A stretch of 64,000 nucleotides of DNA, from the NCBI GenBank assembly GCA_016180815.1, contig JACPAN010000016.1:51729-115728 (forward strand), in the 5' to 3' direction. The DNA is from Elusimicrobiota bacterium (GTDB lineage Bacteria; Elusimicrobiota; Elusimicrobia; JACQPE01). Shown in pieces: positions 33,024 to 41,303 of the stretch. Under the pieces are notes generated by a model. That model saw only the letters and a list, made by a program, of their open reading frames with translations. It was not told where the DNA came from and made no database searches. The position numbers were made by a program, and so were the translations under genes. Position 1 is the stretch's first letter. Each line of letters begins with the position of its first letter.

Positions 33024-33721
33024 TGATTGACGCAGAAATAATCGGTCAAAAATCCGAGTTGGGCATGAAGGAAGAAAGACGGCCAAACGCTTTTGGTCGC
33101 CAGCGCCAAATAGCCGTAAAAAACGCCCCCTGGCAGCGCGCCCCAAAATTCAGGCCAAGGCTTGCCCCAATGAAGAAGCGTGGATAACAACACCTGAGCG
33201 GCCATGGCCGCGGCCATCCCCGATCGATCAGCCATCCGAAGCTGGATATACCCCCTGAAAAAAAACTCCCAAGCCAAATAATAGCCCAGATACCCCAGAT
33301 AATAGGGAATGCCTGCGCTTAAATCCGACCAAGCCCAGGGACAGAGAGGATACTCTGATTGAAAATCGCCCCGGCGCGACGCCCACCAAGCGCTGGCGGC
33401 CATCACCATCACGCCTCCGGCGCAAAGCGCAATCGTGCGCAGGTCCCAACGAGGCAGGGACAGGCCTGTTCGGAGCCGAATGGGCTCTCCTGCATCCAGG
33501 GCGACAGACGATAACAGCGGAACAATCAACAATAAAATAACAGCCAGCGCCCACTGCGTGAAAGGGCGGGCCAGGCATAACGATTCGGGCGTCACCAGCC
33601 ACCGGCCGGCGACTGAATCAATCGCATCAGGCCGGCTCGCCAAGTAATACACAAGGCAATTGATCACGATGAACGCCCAGGCGGCGCTATTGGGCTTGCG
33701 CTTGCCCAGGGTTAAAGCCAT
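33020..33721 (-). CDS. CPBP-family intramembrane metalloprotease
   Basis: A 233-residue polytopic membrane protein with about six hydrophobic segments. The Rce1/CPBP motifs are present: AWEFFFRGYIQLR (the E-x3-R core; the preceding position is Trp rather than a second Glu), LLSTLLHWGKPWPEF, and SFFLHAQLGFLTDY. The family cleaves prenylated or membrane peptides or has immunity or anchoring roles. It lies between two epimerase genes and overlaps both (10 nt upstream, 4 nt downstream). ATG 33721 was chosen over 33757. Confidence 0.78.
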   Translation of the reverse strand: MALTLGKRKPNSAAWAFIVINCLVYYLASRPDAIDSVAGRWLVTPESLCLARPFTQWALAVILLLIVPLLSSVALDAGEPIRLRTGLSLPRWDLRTIALCAGGVMVMAASAWWASRRGDFQSEYPLCPWAWSDLSAGIPYYLGYLGYYLAWEFFFRGYIQLRMADRSGMAAAMAAQVLLSTLLHWGKPWPEFWGALPGGVFYGYLALATKSVWPSFFLHAQLGFLTDYFCVNQ

Positions 33722-34686
33722 CCCTTCTCCTGATACCAGGACAATGTCCGGCGGCAAGCGGTTTCAAGGGGAGTGTAATCGACAAAGCCGATCTCTTGGA
33801 CCAGTTTGGCGCTGGAACAAACCCAGGAGCCGGCCAAAAATTCGCGGGCCTTATCTCTGGTGAACATCGGACGGCGTCCCAACGCACGCCCGCCCCACTC
33901 GCCGGCAAAAGCCGCGCAACGCAACAACAACCGTGGGATAGCGACGGTCCGAACGCGGTTGTGTCCGGCCAAATGCGCGATTTTCTCCATCAAACGCCCC
34001 ATTTCAATGCTTTCCGGATAAGACACAAAGTATGTTTGGCCCACGGAGCGATCATGTTGGATTGCCGCAACGATAGCCCGTGCCAAATCTTCGACGTAAA
34101 CAACGCTGGCCAGCATGGGTTGGCCGGCCAAGCGAAAAGCCCATCCCTTGCTGGCCCATAAAAAAATCGGCAGCGTCGCCTGATCCCCGGGGCCGAACAC
34201 AACCGGAGGCCGGATCACGGTCACCGGAACTTTGGATTCAAGGGCTAAGGCTTCGGCCTCAAGCTTGCTTTGGCCGTAGACGGAAATAGGCCTGGGCGCC
34301 ATGGTTTCATCGACAAAACTTCCGTTGACCGAGGGCCCGGCCGCGGCCAGGCTGGAAACCAGAACCACGCGCTTGACCGAGGGCCCGGCCGCCTGAATCA
34401 CGTTTTGAGTGCCGCCGACATTGACCCGCCGAAACTCCTCTTCCTTCGATGGCAAAATGACGCCGGCCAGATGGAACACATAATCACAGCCTTCAGCGGC
34501 CGTTTTAACGGATACGGCATCCGTAACATCGCCGTAAGCCCAATCAAGACTCAAGCCATCAAGTAGGGAACGATTTGACGAACGACGGATCAAAGCCCGC
34601 ACATTGAATCCCTGGCCGACAAGGAACCGGCACAAAACGCTGCCAACAAAGCCGTTGGCTCCGGTGACTAGGGCTGTGGCGTTCAT
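33712..34686 (-). CDS. NAD-dependent epimerase/dehydratase (extended SDR)
   Basis: A 324-residue protein paralogous to the one at 32034. TALVTGANGFVGSVLC binds NAD(P), SSLAAAGPS and VYGQSKLEAEAL provide the Ser and YxxxK catalytic residues, and VIRPPVVFGPGDQAT follows. The 3-beta-HSD/dihydroflavonol reductase-like group fits best. It starts at ATG 34686 with no visible Shine-Dalgarno site, 40 bp after hutU. Two DnaA-box-like sequences lie in that gap. The product acts in the cytoplasm on an unknown sugar, isoprenoid or polyketide. Confidence 0.8.
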   Translation of the reverse strand: MNATALVTGANGFVGSVLCRFLVGQGFNVRALIRRSSNRSLLDGLSLDWAYGDVTDAVSVKTAAEGCDYVFHLAGVILPSKEEEFRRVNVGGTQNVIQAAGPSVKRVVLVSSLAAAGPSVNGSFVDETMAPRPISVYGQSKLEAEALALESKVPVTVIRPPVVFGPGDQATLPIFLWASKGWAFRLAGQPMLASVVYVEDLARAIVAAIQHDRSVGQTYFVSYPESIEMGRLMEKIAHLAGHNRVRTVAIPRLLLRCAAFAGEWGGRALGRRPMFTRDKAREFLAGSWVCSSAKLVQEIGFVDYTPLETACRRTLSWYQEKGWL

Positions 34687-34699
34687 GGGTTTAACAACA

Positions 34700-34719
34700 T
34701 GTTGATAACCTGTGGATAA
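34700..34719 (-). other. Pair of DnaA-box-like 9-mers
   Basis: On the minus strand TTATCCACA (34719-34711, consensus) and TTATCAACA (34708-34700, one mismatch) lie in tandem, 2 bp apart, in the 40-bp gap between hutU and the epimerase. No AT-rich unwinding region or dnaA/dnaN gene is near, so this is not presented as an origin. Confidence 0.4.
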
Positions 34720-34726
34720 CTAATCT

Positions 34727-36394
34727 TTACTTAACCGTAGGTATTTTTATTGAATTTTTAACAGAAAAACGGCGAGCCTCATCGTAACCAGCATCCACAT
34801 GCCGGGCCACGCCAATGCCGGGATCATTGGTTAACACTCTTTCCAAGCGCAACCCCATTTCCTTTGTGCCGTCAGCCACCACGACTTGGCCGGCATGAAG
34901 CGAATAGCCCATGCCGACCCCTCCACCATGGTGAAAACTGACCCAAGTAGCGCCGCTGGCCGTATTCAACAAAGCGTTTAAAATAGGCCAATCCGCAACA
35001 GCATCTGAGCCGTCTTTCATGCCCTCGGTTTCGCGGAAAGGGCTGGCCACGGACCCGGAATCCAAATGATCCCGACCGATCACAATGGGCGCTTTAATCT
35101 CGCCTTTTTTGACCAAATCGTTTAAACGCATCCCGAATCGGGCGCGTTCACCGTAACCCAGCCAGCAAATCCTGGCCGGCAAGCCCTGAAATTTGACCTT
35201 GGCCGAAGCCATGCGAATCCAGCGCGCCAGCCCTTCATTTTCCGGGAACAGTTCAAGGGCCAATTGATCCGTGCGCGCGATATCCGCCGGGTTCCCGGAA
35301 AGAGCCGCCCAACGGAACGGACCCTTGCCTTCACAAAAAAGCGGACGTATGTAAGCCGGGACAAAACCCGGAAAATCATAGGCGTTTTTGACCCCGGCTT
35401 TAAAGGCCATGGTCCGGATATTATTGCCGTAGTCGAATACCTGGGCGCCCGAACGTCCGAAATCCAACATGGCGCGCACATGCGCGGCGATGGAATCCAT
35501 GGCGCGGCTCAAATATTCCTTGGGGTTTTGCGCTCTCAACCAGGCGGCTTCTTCAACGCTTAGTCCGGCCGGGATATAGCCGTTGACCGGATCATGGGCT
35601 GAGGTTTGATCCGTAACGACATCGGGAACAACGCCGCGCCTGTGGATTTCCGGCAGCACATCGGCCGCATTGCCCAAAAGGCCGATGGAAATGGCCTCGC
35701 CTTTCTCGGTAGCTCGCCGAATCCTCACCAAGGCTTTGTCCAAATCCGTCTCCATCTCATCGAGATACCCGGTCTCTAAACGGCGCTTGATCCTGCTTTC
35801 GTCGGCCTCAACAGCCAGAACGCAGCCGCCGTTCATGGTCACGGCCAACGGCTGAGCCCCGCCCATGCCGCCCAAGCCGCCGGTCAACACCCAGCGCCCC
35901 GCCAAAGAGCCTTTGAAATGCTTGCGGCCGCAAGCCGCGAATGTTTCATAGGTTCCCTGAAGAATGCCCTGAGTGCCGATATAAATCCAGGACCCGGCCG
36001 TCATCTGCCCGTACATCATCAGGCCCATGCGCTCCAAGCGGTCGAATTCCTCCCAATTCGCCCAATGCCCGACCAAATTAGAATTGGCGATGAGCACGCG
36101 CGGCGCCCAGGGGAATGTCCGAAAAACACCGACCGGTTTTCCGGATTGCACGAGCAGGGTTTCATCGGACTCCAACTCCCGCAAGGATCGGGCAATGGCA
36201 TGAAACGCCGGCCAATTGCGGGCGGCGCGGCCGCGCCCGCCGTAAACCACCAAATCATCGGGCCGTTCAGCCACATCAGGATCGAGATTATTCATCAGCA
36301 TCCTTAAGGCGGCTTCCTGCGCCCAGCCTTTGCAGGAAAGCGCCGTCCCATGAGGAGCGCGAATAACGGGCGCTGCGGCAGCCTTGGTTTTCAT
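34727..36394 (-). CDS. hutU: Urocanate hydratase
   Basis: A 555-residue NAD-dependent hydratase that converts urocanate to imidazolonepropionate. Highly conserved blocks are [87 protein letters not shown] with the catalytic-site Cys, [17 protein letters not shown] and [14 protein letters not shown]. It is the first gene of the minus-strand hut run. An inverted repeat and a 273-bp palindromic element lie directly upstream. No hutH (histidase) is in the window. Confidence 0.95.
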   Translation of the reverse strand: MKTKAAAAPVIRAPHGTALSCKGWAQEAALRMLMNNLDPDVAERPDDLVVYGGRGRAARNWPAFHAIARSLRELESDETLLVQSGKPVGVFRTFPWAPRVLIANSNLVGHWANWEEFDRLERMGLMMYGQMTAGSWIYIGTQGILQGTYETFAACGRKHFKGSLAGRWVLTGGLGGMGGAQPLAVTMNGGCVLAVEADESRIKRRLETGYLDEMETDLDKALVRIRRATEKGEAISIGLLGNAADVLPEIHRRGVVPDVVTDQTSAHDPVNGYIPAGLSVEEAAWLRAQNPKEYLSRAMDSIAAHVRAMLDFGRSGAQVFDYGNNIRTMAFKAGVKNAYDFPGFVPAYIRPLFCEGKGPFRWAALSGNPADIARTDQLALELFPENEGLARWIRMASAKVKFQGLPARICWLGYGERARFGMRLNDLVKKGEIKAPIVIGRDHLDSGSVASPFRETEGMKDGSDAVADWPILNALLNTASGATWVSFHHGGGVGMGYSLHAGQVVVADGTKEMGLRLERVLTNDPGIGVARHVDAGYDEARRFSVKNSIKIPTVK

Positions 36395-36400
36395 AGTAGG

Positions 36401-36418
36401 GGGCTGTCTTGACAGCCC
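36401..36418. promoter_or_regulatory. Inverted repeat upstream of hutU
   Basis: GGGCTGTC-TT-GACAGCCC, 8-bp perfect arms, ends 6 bp from the hutU ATG (36394). The position suits an operator or a leader hairpin that could affect hutU translation. Confidence 0.45.
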
Positions 36419-36420
36419 TT

Positions 36421-36693
36421 AGGGTCCGTTAAGGAATTAATGATCAATTTGGAGGCCCAGATTTGCGCCGAATGCTAGGCGCGACGACGATGGCGTACCC
36501 TTGCGGTACGTTGAGGAGGAACAACGACGCAGTCGGTGCGAAGATGGGCCTCCCCGAAGGGCCAGGGCGCTTTTGGGCTGCGGCTGCGTTGCCGCGAGGC
36601 TTACGTGCCCTGTGGGCACGCCGCGCCTCGCGGCGCCTTGCCTCGCTCCAAAATCGCCCTGGCAAATTGATCATTAATTCCTTAACGGACCCT
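36421..36693. repeat. 273-bp structured element with 30-bp perfect terminal inverted repeats
   Basis: The ends 36421-36450 and 36664-36693 (starting AGGGTCCGTTAAGG) are perfectly complementary over 30 bp. Inside are two further inverted repeats in tandem. GGAGGCCCA...GCGCCG (from 36451) pairs imperfectly with sequence ending GGGCCTCC near 36556 and encloses the small hairpin CGTACC-cttgc-GGTACG. CCAGGGCG...TTTTGG pairs with CCAAAA...CGCCCTGG (ending 36662). The whole can fold as a three-armed cruciform. No transposase or credible gene is inside; the short frames crossing it are not coding. It is a MITE-like or structured repeat. Confidence 0.75.
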
Positions 36694-36708
36694 TAATTCA
36701 AATTAGTT

Positions 36709-36714
36709 TAGAAT
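36709..36714 (+). promoter_or_regulatory. -10 box of gene 36722
   Basis: TAGAAT ends 7 nt before the GTG start at 36722; no Shine-Dalgarno site is present, predicting a leaderless mRNA. No good -35 is visible, since the palindromic element ends 15 bp upstream. Confidence 0.4.
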
Positions 36715-36721
36715 ATAGCCG

Positions 36722-37393
36722 GTGGACCCGACACGAATCGCCCTGACCGCCGCTGCCGCGGCCTTTTGTTTTTTTGCTCTTGAGTCCGGATGGGGCTGGG
36801 ATCAAGCGGCCGGACTCTGGAGCGATCCGCTGCGGCTTCTGGCCTCCCTTGGTTTTTTCGTCTTTCTATTCGGCTTCGGACTTTCTCGCATGCAGTTAAA
36901 CCCCAAAGGCCGCCAGGCCCTCTGGCAACTGCTGTTTTTTTTGGCCAATCTTGTCGTCTTCCCCATGATGCTGCTGATGTCAGGACGCATGGCCAGGCAC
37001 CATGAAACCTACGGATTTTGGATCGTGTCCACGCCTTGGGCTGCGATACTTGGCCTGACGCTGGAGGCCGGCGGCGTCGGCATCATGTTATGGTCAATTA
37101 ATACCCTGGGCCGATGGTTCAGCCCTAAAATCACCGTTCAGCAAGGGCATCGGCTTATTCAAAGCGGACCTTACCGGTTCGTACGCCATCCGTTTTACAC
37201 CGGGCTGTTGCTGTTTTTATCGGGTTTTCCTCTGGCGTTCGGAAGTTTGATGGGCTGCTTTTTAGCGGCGTGTTATCTGCCGGCCGTGCTATTGAGGATC
37301 TCAAACGAGGAACGTTTGCTGGCTGAGGCGTTCAAAAATGAATTTCCGGCTTACCGCCAAAGAACCCGGCTTCTCATCCCCTTCATCCTGTAA
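36722..37393 (+). CDS. Isoprenylcysteine/phospholipid methyltransferase-like membrane protein
   Basis: A 223-residue integral membrane protein with about five hydrophobic segments. The C-terminal ICMT/PEMT signature is GPYRFVRHPFYTGLLLFLSG followed by ERLLAEAFKNEFPAYRQRT. These enzymes use SAM to methylate prenyl-cysteine carboxylates or phospholipid amines in the membrane. GTG 36722 follows a -10 box by 7 nt. Its last 43 nt overlap the convergent phosphodiesterase gene. With psd and pssA also in the window, a phosphatidylethanolamine N-methylation role is possible but unproven. Confidence 0.75.
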   Translation: MDPTRIALTAAAAAFCFFALESGWGWDQAAGLWSDPLRLLASLGFFVFLFGFGLSRMQLNPKGRQALWQLLFFLANLVVFPMMLLMSGRMARHHETYGFWIVSTPWAAILGLTLEAGGVGIMLWSINTLGRWFSPKITVQQGHRLIQSGPYRFVRHPFYTGLLLFLSGFPLAFGSLMGCFLAACYLPAVLLRISNEERLLAEAFKNEFPAYRQRTRLLIPFIL

Positions 37394-38484
37394 GCGGGGA
37401 CGTAAACCAAATCTTTTTTCTGCAAAACCATGCTCATTTCGCGCTCCAGGTTGATGAAATTCACCACACGCGCGGACATAAAAATGGCGTAGCCAAAATT
37501 ATAGAGGGGGATCCAAAGCCGTTCGTGGTAGCGCCGGGCGATGTCCCTGATGTGGACCAAGATGCTGTTCCTGACCTGGGCCACGGCCCAGCGCCGGTCC
37601 GTGTCAACGGCCGCCGGCAGCGCGCCGAAGTTAATCGCCGAGGGATTCAACGTCGCGGTAAAACCCTGATGATCCGAATATTTGAAATGAGGGTAGGAAC
37701 GCTCCCAACGAAAATCCGTGTCCTGGGCCAAAATAGCTTCTTCGGCGAAATGCCGCGAAAGGAAAATGTAATCCAGCCGCCCGTCCACGTCGGTTCCGGA
37801 ACAGGCGCCCGGCCCGTTGCCGTCGCAAACGTCCCAAGCGCCGAGCAAGCGGGTCAGGATTTTATGACCGTCATAAACCGGCGGAAAATTGAAATCTCCG
37901 GCCAGCACAAAAGGCCGCCCCTTGGAAAAATCAGCCACGGCCCCGGCCAAATCGTAAAGCTGGGTATGCCTTAACGCGATATGCTCGCGCCCGGAAGTGT
38001 TGGCCACCAAGTGCGTGTTGTACACGTCCAACGCGCGGCCCCCCACGTCCAAACGCGCGGCCAGAACGCCTTTCGCCGCCCAGAAATCGCCGTCCAGAAA
38101 ATCATGAAACGGCTCCGCGGCCGTAAACGTATAAACGCGCGTCTCAAGAACGGGGAACCGGGATAAAACGACCAAACCGTTACCGAAGAGCATGCTGCTG
38201 TTGACATGAGCCGCGTAAGGGTAACCCGACTGCTCCGTAAAAATTTTCAAATCGCGCTTCATCCAAACTTCTTGAAGAAAGACAAGATCGTAATCGGACT
38301 TGTTCAGCCGCCGGGCGATATCCTCAAAACGCTTCTTGCGGTTGGACAACGGTGAAACGAACGGCACCCCGCCGGCGTTGAAGGTCAAAATTTTCAGCGG
38401 ACGCGACTCTTGGGCATGGACTAAACAATGCGAAAAAATAAGCGCCAAGAGAGCGGCAATCAAACGCAGGATGGTCATTTTCAT
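37351..38484 (-). CDS. Secreted endonuclease/exonuclease/phosphatase (sphingomyelinase-like)
   Basis: A 377-residue exported member of the EEP (DNase I-like) superfamily. The signal peptide ends near VHA. Catalytic signatures follow: KILTFNAGGVP, LVFLQEVW with the metal-binding Glu, VYNTHLVANT, VLAGDFNFPP, and the final SDHQGFTATL with the essential Asp-His. The closest known type is neutral sphingomyelinase/SMPD2-like phosphodiesterases. A C-terminal extension of about 90 residues is of unknown fold. A TATAAT at 38509-38504 and GAGG support the start at 38484. It converges with a lipid-type methyltransferase, overlapping by 43 nt. Confidence 0.78.
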   Translation of the reverse strand: MKMTILRLIAALLALIFSHCLVHAQESRPLKILTFNAGGVPFVSPLSNRKKRFEDIARRLNKSDYDLVFLQEVWMKRDLKIFTEQSGYPYAAHVNSSMLFGNGLVVLSRFPVLETRVYTFTAAEPFHDFLDGDFWAAKGVLAARLDVGGRALDVYNTHLVANTSGREHIALRHTQLYDLAGAVADFSKGRPFVLAGDFNFPPVYDGHKILTRLLGAWDVCDGNGPGACSGTDVDGRLDYIFLSRHFAEEAILAQDTDFRWERSYPHFKYSDHQGFTATLNPSAINFGALPAAVDTDRRWAVAQVRNSILVHIRDIARRYHERLWIPLYNFGYAIFMSARVVNFINLEREMSMVLQKKDLVYVPAYRMKGMRSRVLWR

Positions 38485-38537
38485 CGGCCTCGATGGAGTT
38501 TTCATTATACCAACCTGCCGTCGAGCGTCGGCAAAAC

Positions 38538-38567
38538 GAAACCCCCCGCCTAACGGCGGGGGGTTTC
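38538..38567 (-). terminator. Rho-independent terminator of the RRM gene
   Basis: A 13-bp perfect stem with loop TAAC (GAAACCCCCCGCC / GGCGGGGGGTTTC), beginning 20 bp after the RRM stop codon. On the minus strand it is followed by GTTTTG. It also separates this gene from the promoter of the EEP gene. Confidence 0.8.
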
Positions 38568-38587
38568 AAACTCGAAACCGGTTGTTC

Positions 38588-38944
38588 TTACCAGCGTCGG
38601 TTCGAGTCCCGTCGTCCTCCACCCGATCGGTCGCCGCCCCAAGGGCGCCCGCTGCCACCGCCACCGCCGCCGCCACCGGGCCGGCTGTCGCGATTTAAAG
38701 GCTTGGCTTCCTCAACGGCGATTTTCCGGCCGTTGATCTCCGCACCGTTCATTTTAGACACGGCGTTCTTGGCGTCGGTTTCGCTCTCCATTTCCACAAA
38801 CCCGAACCCGCGCGACTGCGACGGATCGAATTTGCTTTTAATGACTTGGACAGAGAGCACCTTGCCGCAATCGGCAAAGGCCTTCTGCAGGTCCTCGTCC
38901 TTTGTCTCAGGCGACAAGTTTCCTATGAACAGACGTTTACCCAT
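38588..38944 (-). CDS. RRM-type RNA-binding protein
   Basis: A 118-residue single-RRM protein. RNP2 is RLFIGNLS and RNP1 is RGFGFVEM, spaced as in cyanobacterial Rbp proteins. A Gly/Arg-rich tail follows (SRPGGGGGGGGSGRPWGG, then RRDSNRRW). Such proteins bind single-stranded RNA, often as cold-shock or mRNA-localising chaperones. A strong terminator follows. Upstream is a leader region of about 200 bp with a possible -10 (TAGAAT at 39161-39156), which could hold regulatory structure. Confidence 0.9.
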   Translation of the reverse strand: MGKRLFIGNLSPETKDEDLQKAFADCGKVLSVQVIKSKFDPSQSRGFGFVEMESETDAKNAVSKMNGAEINGRKIAVEEAKPLNRDSRPGGGGGGGGSGRPWGGDRSGGGRRDSNRRW

Positions 38945-39281
38945 TTGTTTCTTATTCTCCTTGCTTTAGGGGTAGGCTAGGGACGGCTACTCGTTGAGTT
39001 TGACAGAGGTCGGATTCGGCGTTACGACTCGGACTCAGACGCGAGGCGTCTACTCTCAGGCCTCCCGCAACTTCCCGGGTCAAGCGAATGGACGCTGTTT
39101 TCATCGATTGTTCGGTCACCGCCCTTCGCGGCCCAGGGTCTTTCACGACATTTGGATTCTAACACAGAAACAACCCCTTCTCTAGGAGAGGGGTTTGTGG
39201 AAAGCGGGGAGCATCGATTTTATTGTGGCGCGAGCCATCAACGTGTGTTACGGTATTAAATGGACTCGGGAGAACGCGTTC
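38945..39281. other. 337-bp divergent intergenic region with hairpin
   Basis: No gene is supported here. It contains the putative long leader of the RRM gene (38945 to about 39150) and a possible minus-strand -10 (TAGAAT, 39161-39156). A hairpin at 39170-39198 has ACAACCCCTTCTC pairing with GAGAGGGGTTTGT (one bulge). GGGAGA lies about 9 nt before the plus-strand ATG at 39282. Confidence 0.4.
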
Positions 39282-41291
39282 ATGCCGGATATTGACCAGG
39301 ACATCTTATCGCTCTTAGCCGAGAGCGTTTTGTTCCGGGATTTTCCCCCCGCTGAGTTGCAGCAAATAGCCGCCCGCTTCAAACGCGAAACTCATCATCG
39401 AGGAATGACCCTGTATAAAAAAGGCGATGTAGGCGAAAAACTGTTCGTCATCTCCAGCGGGCACGTGGCCCTGACCGCGCCGGGGCCCTCCAACAACCAA
39501 GAAGTTATCCTTGCTGTTTTAGGCCGCGGCGAGGTGTTCGGCGAAATGTCGCTGTTGACGGGAGAGCCGCGAACCGTCAACACCCGTCTGGAATCGACCA
39601 GCGAATTTTTCGTCCTGGAAAAAAAAGACTTCGAAGAGTTGTTAACCGGCAACCCCGCTATCGGCATTTACTTATCGCGCATTCTATCCAGGCGCCTGGC
39701 TCAAACCACGGAATCAAGCTTGAAGGAGCTGGCCAAACGCCGCATCACCGAGCCCAAGCTCGTCCTGCTGTTGAGGCTCACCAGCGAAGCCCAGGGAATT
39801 TTATTCGGCTTGAACCTGGCCGTCAATTTGCTGGAACAAACGCGCCGGCGCGTGGCCTTGATCGAGCTTTGCCTGGAAAATAAATCTTCCCTCACCGATT
39901 TCGCGGGCTTGGGCGATATCATGGCCGGCATCGAGTCCCCCGGAGCGCTTTCGCTGCAGGAACTCTTAAGAAAAACCCGAAAAACCCATGCCTCGGGCCT
40001 CGACTTATTTACGGTGCCCAGCTCAATTTTTTCATCGCCCAGGGACAAAGACAAGGCTTTCGTGGCTTTAAATTGGCTGCGCGCCACTTATGATTTTTCC
40101 ATCCTGATCGCCACGCCTCTGCAATGGGACAGCTTGAAGCTGGTTTTTGAAGAAGTGGATCAAATTCTGTTTTTAAACGACATCGATATGAAACCCGATC
40201 CCGAACTTAAACCCAAAATCGCGGACCTGATCAAACAAGCCGGCGGCAATGTTGTTTTCCAGGACATCACCCTTGTTCCCGACGGCCGCTCCTCGTTCGT
40301 CAAGCTCGAACATATCCGCATCGGCTGGGCGCGGGCCATCGACCGCGCCTTCGATCAGAACAAGAACCCGTTTGAAGCGCTGATGGGCACCAGAACCTTA
40401 AGGGATGTGGAGCGCATGGCGCGCGTCATCGCGGACGTTAAAATCGGCCTGGCCTTGGGCTCCGGCGGCGCCCTGGGTCACACCCTGATCGGCATGCTGC
40501 GCGTCTTAGAGAGAGAGCGCATTTACCCGGACTTGATCGCGGGCACGTCCATCGGCGCTTTGGTGGGCGCCATGTACGCCAGGGGCATGAGCGTCGAGGA
40601 AATGGTGCAAATTGCGCTCTCGATCAACAAAAACTGGTTGAGAGAAATCGTTTTTTGGGACATTGACTGGCCCAGCCGGGGCGGCTTCATGGGCGGATTG
40701 AAACTGCAACGCTTCCTGCGCAGCCTCTTCGATGATCTTGATTTCAACGATCTTGAGCTGCCCTTCGCCGCCATCGCCACGGACATCGGCACAGGAGAAG
40801 AAGTGGCCATCCGGGAAGGACGGGTTTTAGACGCTGTCCGGTCGAGCATCGCCATGCCGGTGGTATTTAAACCCAACCGCATGGGCAAACGTCTATTGGT
40901 CGACGGCGGGTTGGTCAACCCGGTGCCTGCTTCCACCTTGGTCCAAATGGGCGCGGACATGATCATCGCCGCGCGCCTGACCAATTCCCCTGCGGAACGG
41001 CGTTTTTCCATCGGGCTGTTGGGGAAAGAGGAAGGAAAGGCCGAAGAAAACCTGGGCATTCTGGATATTTTCTTCAGGATGATTCTGACCATGAGCCATC
41101 AAATCGCGACCGGTAACACGGAAAGCGCCCATGTCACGATCCACCCCAAAACCCCCAATTACAATTGGACGGATTTCGATAAGGGGGCGGAGCTGATCCC
41201 GCTGGGCGAAGCCGCTGCCGAAGAGGCGCTGCCGAAAATCAAAGCCCAATTGCCGATTTTTGCGGACTACTGCACGACCCGGCTGCGTTAA
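39282..41291 (+). CDS. Cyclic-nucleotide-binding domain / patatin phospholipase (NTE-like)
   Basis: A 669-residue cytoplasmic or membrane-associated protein with three parts. Residues about 10-125 are a cNMP-binding fold (GDVGEKLFVISSG, GRGEVFGEMSLLTGEPRTV). About 165-340 resembles a MinD/ParA-type fold (LVLLLRL...GLNLAVNLLEQTRRRVALIEL) but lacks a Walker A lysine. About 415-640 is a patatin domain with GSGGALGH (oxyanion), GTSIGALVGAMYA (nucleophile Ser) and DGGLVNPVP (Asp), as in neuropathy target esterase. Cyclic-nucleotide control of lysophospholipase activity is inferred. ATG 39282 follows GGGAGA. Confidence 0.82.
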   Translation: MPDIDQDILSLLAESVLFRDFPPAELQQIAARFKRETHHRGMTLYKKGDVGEKLFVISSGHVALTAPGPSNNQEVILAVLGRGEVFGEMSLLTGEPRTVNTRLESTSEFFVLEKKDFEELLTGNPAIGIYLSRILSRRLAQTTESSLKELAKRRITEPKLVLLLRLTSEAQGILFGLNLAVNLLEQTRRRVALIELCLENKSSLTDFAGLGDIMAGIESPGALSLQELLRKTRKTHASGLDLFTVPSSIFSSPRDKDKAFVALNWLRATYDFSILIATPLQWDSLKLVFEEVDQILFLNDIDMKPDPELKPKIADLIKQAGGNVVFQDITLVPDGRSSFVKLEHIRIGWARAIDRAFDQNKNPFEALMGTRTLRDVERMARVIADVKIGLALGSGGALGHTLIGMLRVLERERIYPDLIAGTSIGALVGAMYARGMSVEEMVQIALSINKNWLREIVFWDIDWPSRGGFMGGLKLQRFLRSLFDDLDFNDLELPFAAIATDIGTGEEVAIREGRVLDAVRSSIAMPVVFKPNRMGKRLLVDGGLVNPVPASTLVQMGADMIIAARLTNSPAERRFSIGLLGKEEGKAEENLGILDIFFRMILTMSHQIATGNTESAHVTIHPKTPNYNWTDFDKGAELIPLGEAAAEEALPKIKAQLPIFADYCTTRLR

Positions 41292-41303
41292 TATCTAAAA
41301 AAA

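Noticed and set aside
34700..34719. Chromosomal origin
   Set aside because: Only two boxes, no AT-rich unwinding region, no dnaA, dnaN or gidA neighbours.
36437..36700. Short ORFs inside the palindromic element
   Set aside because: They exist on both strands because of the inverted repeats and encode low-complexity Arg/Ala peptides without starts or SD sites.
38598..38625. tRNA T-arm-like sequence (GGTTCGAGTCC)
   Set aside because: It lies in the coding end of the RRM gene (Arg/Asp/Ser codons) and no acceptor or anticodon arm can be paired around it.
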